Source: Pseudomonadota bacterium
GTDB lineage: Bacteria > Pseudomonadota > Gammaproteobacteria > Burkholderiales > Rhodocyclaceae
Direction: 5' to 3'
DNA length: 59,428 bases
Assembly (NCBI GenBank): GCA_018262235.1
Contig: JAGTRY010000012.1
Location: 1-59,428, forward strand
Part shown: positions 28,184 through 38,671 of the stretch, in pieces
Position numbering within the stretch: the stretch's first letter is position 1
How the letters are laid out: the number at the start of each line of letters is the position of its first letter
Notes under the pieces: generated by a model
What the model was told of the DNA's origin: nothing
The model's input: the letters and a program-made list of their open reading frames with translations, nothing else
The model's database searches: none
Translations under genes and position numbers: made by a program

Positions 28184-29284
28184 TCAAATCCGCATGGGCA
28201 TCACAACGGCCTTGAACTGTTCGTTGCCAGGCAGGGTGAACAAGGCTGAAGACATCGGTTCGTTGAGATGGATTTCAACGGTATCGGTCGCCACATTGTT
28301 GAGCACATCGAGCAGGTAGGTCACGTTGAAACCCAGTTCGAGCGGATCCCCGGCGTAATTCACTTCCAGTTCTTCGAGCGCTTCTTCCTGTTCGGCGTTG
28401 GAGCTGATGATCTTGACGCTGCCCGGTTCGAGCACGATGCGCAGACCACGGAATTTTTCGTTGGTGAGGATCGCCGCACGCTGCAAGGCAGACAGCAAAC
28501 CGGCACGATGCGCCGTCACCAGCTTCGGATTTCCCTGAGGAATGACGCGCTCGTAATCCGGGAACTTTCCGTCGATGAGTTTGGTGATCAGTTCGATCGG
28601 ACCGAAACGGAAGCAAGCTTGATTGCCGGTAATCACGATCTCGACCGGATCTTCCGTGTCTGCAAGCTGGCGGGTGAGTTCCAGCACGGTCTTGCGCGGC
28701 AGGATGACTTCGGTCTTGGCAAATTCATCTTCAAGGACATTGGTCGACATGGCCAAGCGGTGGCCATCGGTTGCGACCATGCGCAGTTCATTGCCCTGCA
28801 CCTGCATCAGCAGGCCGTTCAGGTAGTAGCGGATATCCTGCGCAGCCATGGCGTAGGCCACTTGTGCCAGTTGGCGGCGGAAGTCTTTCTGGGACAGCCT
28901 TACCGTGAGGCTTTCGCCGCTGTTGAGCTGCATGCGGGGATAGTCAGCCGCCGGCAGGGTTTGCAGCGCATAACGGCTTTTGCCTGCTTTCAGGGTCAGA
29001 CGCTTGTCATCCAGAACCAGACTGACCTCGCCGTCTGGCAGAGCCCGCAGAATGTCCTGCAGCTTGCGAGCAGCAACCGTGATCGAGGCATCGTCCCCAC
29101 CTTGAGCGATCTGGTGCGTGGTGATCTGGATTTCGATATCGGTTGCGAGCAGGGTCAGCGCGTCACCGTGTTTTTCGATCAGCACGTTGGACAGGATTGG
29201 CAGGGTATGACGCTTCTCGACAATCCCTGAAACGGATTGCAGGGGTGCCAACAGGGCATCACGTGTTGTTGTTAACAGAAGCAT
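28184..29284 (-). CDS. dnaN: DNA polymerase III beta sliding clamp
   Basis: The 366-residue clamp tethers polymerase III and other enzymes to DNA. The N-terminal domain starts MLLLTTTRDALLAPLQSVSG. The motifs HTLPILSNVLIE, DGHRLAM (~170) and the C-terminal VMPMRI are typical. It follows dnaA on the same strand across a duplicated origin region, and its first codons have a decayed second copy at 29673-29696. Confidence 0.97.
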   Translation of the reverse strand: MLLLTTTRDALLAPLQSVSGIVEKRHTLPILSNVLIEKHGDALTLLATDIEIQITTHQIAQGGDDASITVAARKLQDILRALPDGEVSLVLDDKRLTLKAGKSRYALQTLPAADYPRMQLNSGESLTVRLSQKDFRRQLAQVAYAMAAQDIRYYLNGLLMQVQGNELRMVATDGHRLAMSTNVLEDEFAKTEVILPRKTVLELTRQLADTEDPVEIVITGNQACFRFGPIELITKLIDGKFPDYERVIPQGNPKLVTAHRAGLLSALQRAAILTNEKFRGLRIVLEPGSVKIISSNAEQEEALEELEVNYAGDPLELGFNVTYLLDVLNNVATDTVEIHLNEPMSSALFTLPGNEQFKAVVMPMRI

Positions 29285-29595
29285 TTATATAAACCTCCTA
29301 ATACTAATATAGCGAGCTGATTTCTGTGGATAACCGCTAAAAATCTTTTAAAAACAAATCGTTAACTATGTTGATGAAGCTGTTGGAAACCACCCTGACA
29401 ACATTGTGTGCAATTGTGGAGCGTTTTGATACTTCTGTGTTCAGCAGGACTTGCCCACATTTTCTCAAGTGCCATTCCCCGTTTTGTCCACAACCCAAGC
29501 TTGCATTGCCATCTTCACAAATTCTGATCCATGAGCTGTCGATCAAAAATTAAGCAGCAGGTTTGAAAGCCCCCGCTTTTGAAATCATGCTCAAA
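29262..29595. repeat. Origin-region tandem copy 1 (dnaN-proximal)
   Basis: Alignable with 29673-30005 at an offset of 411-412 bp. Shared blocks include TAATACTAATATAGCGAG, ATTTCTGTGGATAACCG and TTGTGTGCAATTGTGGAG. It holds a perfect DnaA box TGTGGATAA at 29325-29333 and the near-box TTGTCCACA at 29484-29492. Bases ~29510-29595 resemble a decayed dnaA 3' end. The AT-rich TTTATATAAAC next to the box is a candidate unwinding element. Confidence 0.8.
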
Positions 29596-29672
29596 GCATC
29601 GAGTATGGAGATGTGTTCATGACCCAGAAAACATGGTCAATACGAGGTTGATTCCTTCCTTGGGCACATGTC

Positions 29673-30005
29673 AGGTGTTGTTGTTAACAAAAGCATTTAT
29701 ATAAACTCTTAATACTAATATAGCGAGACGATTTCTGTGGATAACCGTAAAAAACTGTTTTAAAACAGCTTGTTAACCATGTTGATCAAGCTGTTGGAAA
29801 CCACCCTGATAACTTTGTGTGCAATTGTGGAGGGTTTTCGCAGTCCTGCCTTGAGAGTGACTTCTCCACATTTTCTCAAGCGCCATTACCTCGTTTGTCC
29901 ACAGCCTAATCGTGCATTCCTTATCCCCGCAGAGTCTGACTCAGTACGTGCAGATCGTGATTGAGTTGCTGGTCTGAAAGGCGCATTTCCGTAATTGTGC
30001 GGCAT
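29673..30005. repeat. Origin-region tandem copy 2 (dnaA-proximal)
   Basis: Holds DnaA box TGTGGATAA at 29736-29744 and TTGTCCACA at 29895-29903, and runs into the true dnaA 3' end. Its left edge carries a decayed dnaN start (29673-29696: ATG then LLLTTT then an early stop on the minus strand). The region between dnaN and dnaA (29285-29920) has no gene and is the likely oriC, or one half of it. Confidence 0.8.
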
Positions 30006-31333
30006 GCATGCAGCACGGTTGTGTGATCACGCCCCCCAAACGCATCGCCAATGGCAGGCAATGAGGAGGGGGTGAGTTCTTTGGACAGATACATGGCAAC
30101 CTGGCGTGGACGGGCGATATTGCGCGTACGCTTCTTGGAGAGCAGTTCGGCCAGCTTGATCTTGTAGAAGTCCGCTACGGTCTTCTGGATCAATTCAAAG
30201 GTGATCTGACGGTTGTGCGCGGCAAGCAGGTCACGCAGGGCGTCACGTGCGACTTCCAGTGTGATTTCACGGCCATGGAAGCGGGCGTAGGCAACGACTT
30301 TCTTGAGTGCACCTTCAAGCTCACGGACATTGGAACGCAGGTTTTTGGCAATCAGGAAGGTGACGTCATCCGGCAAGGGAATGTTGTCGAATTCGGCCTT
30401 CTTCTTGAGAATGGCCATGCGCATTTCGAGTTCCGGCGGTTCGATCTGGACCGTCAAACCCCAGTCGAAGCGGGAGATCAGCCGATCTTCAAGACCCTGG
30501 ATATCTTTTGGATAGGTATCGCAGGTGATCACGATCTGTTTCTTGGCTTCGGTCAGTGCATTGAAGGCGTGGAAGAACTCGTCACGCGTGCGTTCCTTGT
30601 TGCCGACGCCCAGGAACTGGATATCGTCGATAAGAAGCAAGTCCAGCGAACGGTAGTAGCGCTGGAACTGGTCAAAACTTTTCTGCTGGTAGGCCCGCAG
30701 CACATCGGCAAAGTAGTCTTCAACGTGTACATACCGCACCACGGCTTTCGGGTTATGGCGCAGGACTTCATTACCAATCGCATGAATCAAGTGGGTCTTG
30801 CCAAGGCCTACTCCGCCATACACAAAGAGCGGGTTGTAAGAAGAGCCGGGATTGCTTGCAACGGAGATGGCTGCGGCCCGGGCCAGATCATTGGCACGAC
30901 CGGTTACCAGCGTGTCAAAAGTGAAAGACGGGTTGAGACGGGTCTTTTCGTAGCTTGAGTTGCTGTTGGTAATGATGGCCGGTACTTCTGCATGAGTCTG
31001 GGCAGGTGCCGTAACGGAGGTTTTGGCAGGGCTGGGGACACTGGGCCGGGAATTCGGGTTCTGGATGTTGTTTGTAGGTTTTTTTTGCGAACTTCCCAGT
31101 TCCAGACTCAAAGGGGTGACCACACCGAAGAATTCCTCGGCAAGTTCTTCCAGGCGACGTTGATAGCGTTCGCGGACCCATTGCAGTACAAACCGGTTTG
31201 GAGCAAATAGCTTTATCCCTTCACCAGCACCAGCTTCGGCAACTTCAAGTGCACGAATCCAGGTGTTGAACTGCTGGGCAGGCAGTTCATTTTCCAGTCG
31301 GGCCAGGCAGGCAGTCCAGAAGGCGTGACTCAC
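29921..31333 (-). CDS. dnaA: Chromosomal replication initiator DnaA
   Basis: About 470 residues from GTG 31331-31333 (MSHAFWTACLARLENELP), chosen by similarity to usual DnaA N termini; GTG at 31360 would add nine residues. Domain I is followed by a variable linker (~90-135), then AAA+ motifs YGGVGLGKTHLIHAI and LLLIDDIQFLG. Domain IV ends with GGRDHTTVLHACRTI, the DnaA-box-binding signature. It unwinds oriC and loads helicase. It is transcribed away from rpmH toward dnaN. Confidence 0.96.
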   Translation of the reverse strand: MSHAFWTACLARLENELPAQQFNTWIRALEVAEAGAGEGIKLFAPNRFVLQWVRERYQRRLEELAEEFFGVVTPLSLELGSSQKKPTNNIQNPNSRPSVPSPAKTSVTAPAQTHAEVPAIITNSNSSYEKTRLNPSFTFDTLVTGRANDLARAAAISVASNPGSSYNPLFVYGGVGLGKTHLIHAIGNEVLRHNPKAVVRYVHVEDYFADVLRAYQQKSFDQFQRYYRSLDLLLIDDIQFLGVGNKERTRDEFFHAFNALTEAKKQIVITCDTYPKDIQGLEDRLISRFDWGLTVQIEPPELEMRMAILKKKAEFDNIPLPDDVTFLIAKNLRSNVRELEGALKKVVAYARFHGREITLEVARDALRDLLAAHNRQITFELIQKTVADFYKIKLAELLSKKRTRNIARPRQVAMYLSKELTPSSLPAIGDAFGGRDHTTVLHACRTITEMRLSDQQLNHDLHVLSQTLRG

Positions 31334-31489
31334 GTTTTTCGGTATATTCTTTTGTTGCACAAGCAGTTAGCAAGTGCCGGGTTAACAAGAAGCGACCGCA
31401 AGCACTGCGGTACAGTGCTCCCGGAAAAAGTGCATGGGGGATTGGGACTTGTCTCCTTCTTGTCTTGCTCGAGGAGAATCCGTCGTTGC

Positions 31490-31525
31490 TGTGGATTCTA
31501 CCTTTTCAGGACATATTTATCCACA
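31490..31525. promoter_or_regulatory. DnaA box pair between dnaA and rpmH
   Basis: TTATCCACA at 31517-31525 is perfect; TGTGGATTC at 31490-31498 is an imperfect inverted partner. They lie in the 288-bp dnaA-rpmH gap and probably autoregulate dnaA or extend oriC. Confidence 0.7.
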
Positions 31526-31555
31526 GGCTGGAAAACGCTGGGAATAAGTTTTGTC

Positions 31556-31584
31556 TTGACAATCAGGCGCATAACCGATCTAAT
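31556..31584 (+). promoter_or_regulatory. Sigma-70 promoter of rpmH
   Basis: TTGACA at 31556-31561 and TCTAAT at 31579-31584 are separated by 17 bp, about 38 bp before the rpmH ATG. Confidence 0.75.
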
Positions 31585-31621
31585 CGCGAGTTCGCCGCAT
31601 TTATTGCTTTAGGGATAGATC

Positions 31622-31756
31622 ATGAAACGCACGTATCAACCTTCCGTTGTCCGCCGCAAGCGCACACACGGCTTTCTGGTTCGCATGGCTACTAAGGGTG
31701 GTCGCAAGGTGATTAACGCGCGCCGCGCCAAAGGCCGCCATCGCCTGGCCGTCTGA
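31622..31756 (+). CDS. rpmH: 50S ribosomal protein L34
   Basis: 44 residues beginning [18 protein letters not shown] and ending in a basic [11 protein letters not shown] tail, the normal length for L34, a protein of the large ribosomal subunit. It is first of the rpmH-rnpA-yidD-yidC-mnmE series, with its own promoter upstream. Confidence 0.97.
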   Translation: MKRTYQPSVVRRKRTHGFLVRMATKGGRKVINARRAKGRHRLAV

Positions 31757-31782
31757 GCGCAGTTTCAGCGGGTTCTTTTACG

Positions 31783-32163
31783 GTGCGGCATGCGCCGGAC
31801 AAGATGGATTCGCCTGATATCTCGCGGTCATTTCGACCTGCATATCGCTTGCGCAAAACGGATGAATATTCATCCGTTTTTGCTTTCAGAAAGGTCATAA
31901 AAGGGCGTTTTTTTGTCCTTCACTATCGCCCTTCAGAGACGGGTATTACCGCTCGTCTCGGGGTTGTTGTGGCCAAAAAGCTTGCACGCCAAGCGGTACA
32001 ACGCAATTTCATCAAGCGCATCGCGCGGGATCTGTTTCGCCATGTGCGGGCAACATTGCCCTGCCATGATCTGATCTTGCGTGTGCATGCGCCCGTGGCG
32101 CTGGCCAGTCGTGCCGAACTTCGTGCAGACATGCAGCAGGTTTTGCGAAGATTGCCGCGATGA
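31783..32163 (+). CDS. rnpA: Ribonuclease P protein component
   Basis: 126 residues (or 119 from ATG 31804). It carries the RNR signature RNFIKRIARD and an N-terminal LRKTDEYSSVFAFRK, typical of RnpA. It binds the catalytic RNase P RNA in tRNA 5' maturation. Its stop overlaps the yidD start (ATGA). Confidence 0.95.
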   Translation: MRHAPDKMDSPDISRSFRPAYRLRKTDEYSSVFAFRKVIKGRFFVLHYRPSETGITARLGVVVAKKLARQAVQRNFIKRIARDLFRHVRATLPCHDLILRVHAPVALASRAELRADMQQVLRRLPR

Positions 32164-32369
32164 AAACTTTGCTGATCTGGCTGTTGCAAGCCTATCGTTA
32201 TGCTGTAAGTCCATGGCTGGGTAATCGCTGTCGTTTTGACCCGAGTTGTTCAGCCTACGCAATCGAAGCTTTGCGCAAGCATGGCTTGCTGAAAGGCTTT
32301 AGACTAGCCTGCTGGCGTGTGTTGCGCTGTCACCCATGGTGTGATGGTGGCCACGATCCGGTTCCTTGA
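32160..32369 (+). CDS. yidD: Membrane protein insertion efficiency factor YidD
   Basis: 69 residues with the family pattern YRYAVSPWLGNRCRFDPSCS and the later HPWCDGGHDPVP. It is a small membrane-associated factor that helps YidC-mediated insertion. It overlaps rnpA by four bases and lies 36 bp before yidC. Confidence 0.95.
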   Translation: MKTLLIWLLQAYRYAVSPWLGNRCRFDPSCSAYAIEALRKHGLLKGFRLACWRVLRCHPWCDGGHDPVP

Positions 32370-32405
32370 AGTTTTCAACCCCTCATCCCCTTTCGAGTCC
32401 TCATT

Positions 32406-34151
32406 ATGCAGATGGATTTCAAGCGCATTCTCCTCATGGTCGTGTTCGCCTTTTCGGTGATCATGCTGTGGGAAAAGTGGACGGCCTATAACGCGCCTAA
32501 GCAAGTACCGGTTGCCGCACAGTCTGCGACAACTAGCAATCCAGGTGGTGCCGTTCCGGCACCGATGTCGTCCAGTGCTTCTGCGACAGCGAGTGCTGGT
32601 GTTGCTCCGGTACCTGGGGTGACGGATGGCAAGGTTTCGCCTTATTCAGACGTTCCTCGTGCCGTGGTCAAGACCGATACGATGATTGCAACGGTGTCGG
32701 CACAAGGCGGTGACATCATCCGGGTTGAACTGACCCAGCACAAGATCAGCAATGACCAGCGTAGCTGGCCGACTTTGTTGAAATCGATTTTTTCATCGGA
32801 CAAGGCCGACGAAAACCAGGCCAAGAATTTTGTTGTTCTGCAAGATCAAGGCGATCATTTTTATGTGGCCAATAGTGGCTTTACCAGTGATGGATTGCCG
32901 AATCACAAGACGCTCTTCGATCTGAAGGGTGGCGAATATTCCCTGAAGGATGGTGAAGACAGCCTCCAATTGCGCTTGCAGGCGCCTGTGGTGAATGGTG
33001 TTGCGGTTACCAAAGTCCTGACTTTCCATCGTGATTCGTATGTGATTGATATTGCTTACGAAGTCAATAATGCCGGAACAGCGGCATTGAATACGACGGC
33101 ATATTTCCAGCTGGCTCGCGATGACAAACCGACCGAGCATAGTGCCGGCATGTTTGGTGGAGTTAGTTCATTTACAGGTCCGGCTGTGTATACCGATGCT
33201 GGAAAATTCCAGAAGATCGAGTTCAAGAAGATCGCCAGCAATGAAGCCAAGTATGTGAGTACTGCCAAGGATGGCTGGATTGCAATGGTTCAGCATTTCT
33301 TTGTCAGTGCCTATCTGCCGAAGGTTGGCGAGCAGCATGAGTTTTTCACCCACAAGATTTCAGAAGGCATATTCGGTGCCGGAGTGAAGTTGCCTGTGGC
33401 TGTGGCAGCAGGGCAGAAGGCCACCCTGGATGTACCCTTGTATGTGGGTCCTCAGGAACAAAACAAGCTCAAGGCACTCGCTCCCGGATTCAATCTGGTG
33501 GTCGATTACGGTTGGGTAACGATCATTGCGGTACCACTGTTCTGGCTGCTTTCAACAATCCATGGATTTGTTGGCAACTGGGGCTGGGCCATCATTCTGG
33601 TTACGCTTCTGATCAAGGCGGCGTTCTTCCCCTTGTCGGCTGCCAGCTACAAATCCATGGCCAAGATGAAGACCTTAATGCCACGGATGAAGCAGCTGCA
33701 GGATCGTTATAAAGACGACAAGATGAAGCTCAATCAGGCAATGATGGAGCTGTACAAAACTGAGAAGGTCAATCCGATGGGAGGCTGTTTGCCCATCCTG
33801 ATCCAGATGCCCGTATTCATTGCGTTGTACTGGGTATTACTGGGCGTAGTGGAAATGCGCCAGGCTCCCTGGATGTTCTGGATTACTGATCTGTCGGTAA
33901 AGGATCCGTATTTCATCCTGCCGTTGATCATGGGCGCAACCATGCTGATCCAGACCCGCCTCAACCCGACACCGGCTGATCCGGTTCAGGCCAAGGTGAT
34001 GCTGCTTATGCCGGTGATGTTCACCTTCATGTTCCTGTGGTTCCCATCAGGTCTGGTGCTGTACTGGGTGCTTAACAACGCTTTGTCGATAGCACAGCAA
34101 TGGTACATTAACCGGATGATTGAACGTGGTGGCGCCAAGCCTGCCAACTGA
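32406..34151 (+). CDS. yidC: Membrane protein insertase YidC
   Basis: The 581-residue inner-membrane insertase. The N-terminal anchor ([15 protein letters not shown]) is followed by a Ser/Ala/Pro-rich linker and the large periplasmic beta-domain. Five-helix core segments start at ~360, with [15 protein letters not shown] and [18 protein letters not shown]. It inserts Sec-dependent and Sec-independent proteins. Its 3' end overlaps the start of mnmE by 32 bp when TTG is used. Confidence 0.97.
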   Translation: MQMDFKRILLMVVFAFSVIMLWEKWTAYNAPKQVPVAAQSATTSNPGGAVPAPMSSSASATASAGVAPVPGVTDGKVSPYSDVPRAVVKTDTMIATVSAQGGDIIRVELTQHKISNDQRSWPTLLKSIFSSDKADENQAKNFVVLQDQGDHFYVANSGFTSDGLPNHKTLFDLKGGEYSLKDGEDSLQLRLQAPVVNGVAVTKVLTFHRDSYVIDIAYEVNNAGTAALNTTAYFQLARDDKPTEHSAGMFGGVSSFTGPAVYTDAGKFQKIEFKKIASNEAKYVSTAKDGWIAMVQHFFVSAYLPKVGEQHEFFTHKISEGIFGAGVKLPVAVAAGQKATLDVPLYVGPQEQNKLKALAPGFNLVVDYGWVTIIAVPLFWLLSTIHGFVGNWGWAIILVTLLIKAAFFPLSAASYKSMAKMKTLMPRMKQLQDRYKDDKMKLNQAMMELYKTEKVNPMGGCLPILIQMPVFIALYWVLLGVVEMRQAPWMFWITDLSVKDPYFILPLIMGATMLIQTRLNPTPADPVQAKVMLLMPVMFTFMFLWFPSGLVLYWVLNNALSIAQQWYINRMIERGGAKPAN

Positions 34152-35478
34152 TGTAATCGCTGCCGTCGCGACCGCTCCCGGACGCGGCGGCATTGGTGTG
34201 GTTCGGGTGTCCGGCCCGAACCTCGCCGGGTTTGCTCAAGCCATTACCGGGCGTCCTCCCAAATCCCGCATCGCCACCCTGGCGAATTTCCTCGACATAA
34301 CTCAGCAGCCGATTGATCAGGGCTTACTGCTGTATTTTCCTGGGCCGCATTCCTATACCGGCGAAGACGTCATCGAACTACAAGGTCATGGTGGACCGGT
34401 AGTGATGCAGATGCTGTTGACCCGCTGTCTGGAATTGGGGGCGCGGCTTGCCGAACCAGGTGAATTTACCCGTCGTGCTTTCCTGAACGACCGACTCGAT
34501 CTGGCCCAGGCTGAAGGGGTTGCGGACCTCATCGATGCATCAACCACGGCGGCGGCCCGTTCGGCTTTGCGTTCCTTGTCTGGACGCTTCTCGGAGCAGA
34601 TTCATACATGGCGGGATAAGCTGGTTGACCTGCGCATGCTGGTCGAAGCAACGCTTGATTTTCCCGAAGAAGACGTTGATTTTCTGCAGGCAGCGCGCGC
34701 CATTCCGCGCCTGGAAGCGTTACAGGCTGAATTGAAAGTGATCTTGCAGCGTGCCAAGCAAGGCAGTTTGTTGCGACGGGGTTTGCAAGTGGTACTGGCT
34801 GGGCAGCCCAATGTCGGAAAATCCAGTTTGCTCAATCAGCTTTCGGGAGAAGACCGTGCCATTGTGACAGCGGTAGCTGGTACGACGCGCGATGTCTTGA
34901 AGGAAGCAATCCAGATCGAGGGGATTCCACTACACATTATCGATACTGCAGGTCTGCGCGAGACTGAGGATATTGTCGAGAAAATCGGAATCGAACGGAC
35001 CTGGAGCGAGATTGGCAAAGCGGATGTAGTGGTCCGTATGGTCGATGCAGCGAGCGGGATCACTGCAGCAGATCATGCCATCGATGCACGTTTGCCACAG
35101 GGCGTGCCGGTGATCTGGGTTTTCAACAAGATCGATCTGGATGGAAGCCTTGCCCGCCGTGAGGTATTGGAGGGTGGGATAGGAATCTGGTTATCAGCCC
35201 AGAGTGGAGCTGGCCTTGATCTGTTGCGGAGTGCCTTGCTTGAAATAGCTGGCTGGGAAGCTCACGACGAGGATATTTATCTGGCCCGTGAGCGTCATCT
35301 GGAAGCTTTGCGTGAAGCGGATATGCATGTAACGCTGGCGCTGGAACGAGCGGTTCAGCTGGATTTGTTGGCAGAGGAATTACGGTTGGCTCAAGAAGCA
35401 GTCAATACCATCACCGGTGAATTTTGTGCTGATGATTTGCTGGGAGTGATTTTCTCGCGTTTCTGTATTGGCAAGTAG
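34120..35478 (+). CDS. mnmE: tRNA uridine-34 modification GTPase MnmE
   Basis: The 452-residue GTPase works with MnmG to add cmnm5 to U34. The N-terminal folate-binding [15 protein letters not shown] is followed by G motifs [17 protein letters not shown] and NKID, and the strictly conserved C-terminal CIGK. No ATG fits; the start is TTG 34120 inside yidC, or GTG 34126/34129. Coupling to yidC is likely. Confidence 0.94.
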   Translation: MNVVAPSLPTDVIAAVATAPGRGGIGVVRVSGPNLAGFAQAITGRPPKSRIATLANFLDITQQPIDQGLLLYFPGPHSYTGEDVIELQGHGGPVVMQMLLTRCLELGARLAEPGEFTRRAFLNDRLDLAQAEGVADLIDASTTAAARSALRSLSGRFSEQIHTWRDKLVDLRMLVEATLDFPEEDVDFLQAARAIPRLEALQAELKVILQRAKQGSLLRRGLQVVLAGQPNVGKSSLLNQLSGEDRAIVTAVAGTTRDVLKEAIQIEGIPLHIIDTAGLRETEDIVEKIGIERTWSEIGKADVVVRMVDAASGITAADHAIDARLPQGVPVIWVFNKIDLDGSLARREVLEGGIGIWLSAQSGAGLDLLRSALLEIAGWEAHDEDIYLARERHLEALREADMHVTLALERAVQLDLLAEELRLAQEAVNTITGEFCADDLLGVIFSRFCIGK

Positions 35479-35487
35479 GAGAACAGG

Positions 35488-35823
35488 ATGTCTGAATTTG
35501 AGAATCAGCATGCCGATGCAGCAATGATTTCGGCCGAGATTGCCCGGATGCTGGTCGCACTTGGCATTGACTGGACTGACGAGACACGGATGCGGGCTTT
35601 GGCGCGAGAGGCCTTGTCTTTTCACGGAATGGATAGTTTTGGACATCTTGATCCGGAGGATGTCACGGGACGAAGCAAACAGCGTTTGTTTGGCTTGATT
35701 GCCCTCATGCTTCGCACTATGGAAGAGGGGGCTGAAGTAGGTGAATTGATTCATGGAAGTGACATCTGGAAAGCCCTTGCGAAAGCTTTGTGGACTGAAA
35801 AGAATGCCGTTTCTTCGAAGTAA
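35488..35823 (+). CDS. Hypothetical 111-residue protein
   Basis: A soluble acidic protein with a good AGGAG site upstream of ATG 35488, 9 bp after mnmE. There is no signal peptide or recognisable motif; helical stretches include SAEIARMLVALGIDW and LFGLIALMLRTMEEG. It ends immediately before a parS site. I do not recognise a family. Confidence 0.7.
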   Translation: MSEFENQHADAAMISAEIARMLVALGIDWTDETRMRALAREALSFHGMDSFGHLDPEDVTGRSKQRLFGLIALMLRTMEEGAEVGELIHGSDIWKALAKALWTEKNAVSSK

Positions 35824-35839
35824 TGTTTCACGTGGAACA
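35824..35839. promoter_or_regulatory. parS: parS centromere-like site 1
   Basis: TGTTTCACGTGGAACA differs from the consensus 16-mer at one base. ParB encoded at 40798-41655 is expected to bind here. Confidence 0.9.
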
Positions 35840-35847
35840 CAGTTAAC

Positions 35848-36606
35848 ATGGAGTGGTTACTCTTATTGGCCGGCGCTTTTCTGGCGGGCCTGATTGATGC
35901 GGTTGTAGGGGGCGGAGGTTTGGTACAGCTCCCGTTGTTGTTAGCGGTATTTCCATCCGTTGGAATCCCCATCCTTTTTGGTACCAATAAAATCTCCAGT
36001 ATTGCCGGCACGGCGAGTTCTGCCTGGCAGTACTCACGCAAAGTTTCCATCTCTTATCGTCTGGCCTTGCCTGCCAGCTTGGCCGCGCTGATTGGTGCAG
36101 CAAGTGGTGCGGCGGTGGTTTCTTTCTTGCCAAACCATGCACTCAAGCCCATGGTGCTTGTCTTGCTGGTAGTGGTAGGGGTTTATACTTGGTTCAAACC
36201 GGAGTTTGGTCGGCGTGTTGTCCAGCGACGAGAATGGACCTGGCCACGTTTGCTTGCTGTACTTCTCGGGTTTGGTCTTGGTTTTTATGATGGGTTTTTT
36301 GGTCCTGGTACCGGGAGTTTCCTGATCTTCGGATTTGTGCGTTTGTTTGGCATGGATATGTTGCATGCTTCTGCGAGTGCCAAACTGGTGAATTTCGCTA
36401 CCAATCTTGCAGCACTGGTGTTTTTTCTTTCTCATGACGGGGTGCTGTGGCAGGTTGGTTTGGCAATGGCTTGTGCCAATATCGCCGGTGCTCAAGTGGG
36501 AACCTGGATGGCTGTACGGCACGGGAATGCATTCATCCGCTGGTTGTTGCTGACCGTTGTTTCCGTGTTGGCCATCAAACTGGCCTGGGATATCTTCTCG
36601 CATTAA
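35848..36606 (+). CDS. TSUP (TauE/SafE) family membrane permease
   Basis: 252 residues with about seven to eight membrane segments, beginning [29 protein letters not shown], the signature of sulfite/organosulfur exporters of the TauE/SafE family. A second repeat begins near [18 protein letters not shown]. The substrate is unknown. The gene is flanked by the two parS sites. Confidence 0.85.
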   Translation: MEWLLLLAGAFLAGLIDAVVGGGGLVQLPLLLAVFPSVGIPILFGTNKISSIAGTASSAWQYSRKVSISYRLALPASLAALIGAASGAAVVSFLPNHALKPMVLVLLVVVGVYTWFKPEFGRRVVQRREWTWPRLLAVLLGFGLGFYDGFFGPGTGSFLIFGFVRLFGMDMLHASASAKLVNFATNLAALVFFLSHDGVLWQVGLAMACANIAGAQVGTWMAVRHGNAFIRWLLLTVVSVLAIKLAWDIFSH

Positions 36607-36611
36607 GGTGA

Positions 36612-36627
36612 TGTTCCACGTGGAACA
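36612..36627. promoter_or_regulatory. parS: parS centromere-like site 2
   Basis: TGTTCCACGTGGAACA is a perfect palindrome 3 bp after the TSUP stop codon. With the site at 35824 it makes two close parS sites near the origin. Confidence 0.9.
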
Positions 36628-36685
36628 TCATCTGTATCAAAGCGGCCGAATGGGTTGTTTTGATTTATACAGCGCAGTTCACAGT

Positions 36686-36694
36686 TTATCCACA
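36686..36694 (+). promoter_or_regulatory. DnaA box upstream of mnmG
   Basis: A perfect TTATCCACA with a weaker CTATCCACT nearby, about 70 bp before the mnmG ATG. Confidence 0.65.
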
Positions 36695-36763
36695 GAGCTA
36701 TCCACTAGGCCGCAAGAAGGCTCCGGTGTATCATTGCGAGCCCTTTCACATTCATTGTTTCCA

Positions 36764-38671
36764 ATGCTGCATCCCGAACGCTTCGATGTCATTGTTGTTG
36801 GTGGTGGTCATGCGGGGACTGAAGCCGCCCTGGCTGCTGCCCGTGCCGGTGCAAAAACCCTGCTGTTGAGCCACAACATCGAAACCTTGGGGCAGATGAG
36901 TTGCAATCCTTCCATTGGCGGGATTGGCAAAGGCCATCTGGTCAAAGAAGTGGATGCCCTCGGTGGCGCAATGGCAGAAGCCACGGACGAAGGTGGTATC
37001 CAGTTCCGTATCCTGAATGCTTCAAAGGGGCCTGCTGTGCGTGCCACACGCGCTCAGGCCGACCGTATTTTGTACAAGGCGGCGATCCGTCGTCGTCTTG
37101 AAAATCAGCCCAATCTGACGCTTTTCCAGCAAGCCGTAGATGACATCACGGTTGCTGGCGATCGCGTGACCGGTGTAGTCACCACGATAGGTTTGCGCTT
37201 TGAAGCACCTACGGTCGTACTGACTGCCGGAACCTTTCTGAACGGCCTGATCCACGTTGGTCTGCAACATTATCCGGGCGGGCGGGCAGGAGATCCTCCT
37301 GCCATCTCTTTGTCGCATCGCCTGCGTGAATTGGCCCTGCCGATTGGCCGCCTGAAAACCGGAACGCCGCCGCGCCTGGATGGCAAAACCATCGATTTTT
37401 CGGTCATGCAGCAGCAGCACAGTGATGATCCACTGCCGGTGTTTTCCTTTCTTGGCAATCCGGCACAGCATCCCAAGCAGATGCCGTGCTGGGTAATCCG
37501 GACCAATTCGCGTACCCACGACATCATCCGCGCCAATCTGGATCGTTCGCCGATGTATACCGGCGTGATCGAGGGTGTCGGGCCACGTTACTGCCCGTCG
37601 ATTGAAGACAAGATCCATCGCTTTGCGGACAAGGACAGCCACAATATCTTCCTTGAACCGGAAGGTTTGACCACCCACGAAATCTATCCCAACGGGATTT
37701 CCACGTCCTTGCCCTTCGATGTGCAGCTGGCGGTGGTGCGCAGCATGGTGGGTTTGGAAAACGCGCATATCCTGCGTCCCGGTTACGCCATCGAATACGA
37801 TTACTTCGACCCGCGTAATCTCAAAAGCAGCTTCGAGACCAAGACGATTGCAGGGCTGTTCTTTGCCGGTCAGATCAATGGCACAACGGGCTATGAAGAA
37901 GCGGCTGCCCAAGGCCTGCTGGCGGGTGTGAATGCGGCCTTGATGGCCCAGGGCAAGCCGGCTTGGTGCCCCGCGCGAAGTGAGAGTTATCTGGGCGTGA
38001 TGGTTGATGATCTGATCACGCGTGGCGTGGCTGAGCCTTACCGGATGTTTACCTCGCGTGCCGAATATCGTCTGAGTCTGCGTGAAGACAACGCCGATCT
38101 ACGTCTGACCGAACAAGGCAGGGCGCTGGGACTGATCGACGAGCGGCGCTGGGCCGCCTTCAGTGAAAAGCGCGAAGCCATTGAGCGCGAATCCGCACGC
38201 CTGCGTGCGACCTGGGCCGTGCCGCACAAGCTGGTGGCTGGCGAAGCCCAGGCGGTGTTTGGCCAGGAGCTGGAGCGTGAGTACCGGTTCTTCGACCTGT
38301 TGCGTCGGCCGAACATGACTTACGCGGCCTTGATGAGCTTGTCGAGTGCTCCGCAGGATCCTGAAATGGATCCGCAAGTTATTGAACAGATTGAGATTTC
38401 TGCAAAATATCAGGGGTATATCGAGCGTCAGCAAGACGATATTCTGCGTGCCTCAACCCAGGAAAACACCGTGCTTCCGGGCGATATCGACTACAGCGCG
38501 GTTAGCGGTTTGTCCAAGGAAGTGCAGCAGAAGCTCAAGCAGCATAAGCCCGAAACCCTCGGTCAGGCCTCGCGCATTCAGGGCATTACGCCGGCGGCGA
38601 TTTCGCTGCTCATGATCCATCTGAAGAAGCGTGAGTTGCTGGCGCGTGTTGCGCGGGGAGACAAGGCATGA
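36764..38671 (+). CDS. mnmG: tRNA uridine-34 carboxymethylaminomethyl synthesis enzyme MnmG (GidA)
   Basis: The 635-residue FAD enzyme is the partner of MnmE. It starts at ATG 36764 with [20 protein letters not shown], the FAD-binding motif; the long upstream reading frame is not conserved. [14 protein letters not shown] and the C-terminal [16 protein letters not shown] are typical. Its stop overlaps the rsmG ATG. Confidence 0.97.
   Translation: MLHPERFDVIVVGGGHAGTEAALAAARAGAKTLLLSHNIETLGQMSCNPSIGGIGKGHLVKEVDALGGAMAEATDEGGIQFRILNASKGPAVRATRAQADRILYKAAIRRRLENQPNLTLFQQAVDDITVAGDRVTGVVTTIGLRFEAPTVVLTAGTFLNGLIHVGLQHYPGGRAGDPPAISLSHRLRELALPIGRLKTGTPPRLDGKTIDFSVMQQQHSDDPLPVFSFLGNPAQHPKQMPCWVIRTNSRTHDIIRANLDRSPMYTGVIEGVGPRYCPSIEDKIHRFADKDSHNIFLEPEGLTTHEIYPNGISTSLPFDVQLAVVRSMVGLENAHILRPGYAIEYDYFDPRNLKSSFETKTIAGLFFAGQINGTTGYEEAAAQGLLAGVNAALMAQGKPAWCPARSESYLGVMVDDLITRGVAEPYRMFTSRAEYRLSLREDNADLRLTEQGRALGLIDERRWAAFSEKREAIERESARLRATWAVPHKLVAGEAQAVFGQELEREYRFFDLLRRPNMTYAALMSLSSAPQDPEMDPQVIEQIEISAKYQGYIERQQDDILRASTQENTVLPGDIDYSAVSGLSKEVQQKLKQHKPETLGQASRIQGITPAAISLLMIHLKKRELLARVARGDKA

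Noticed and set aside
29921-29929. DnaA box TTATCCCCG
   Set aside because: It has two changes from the consensus and overlaps the dnaA stop codon.
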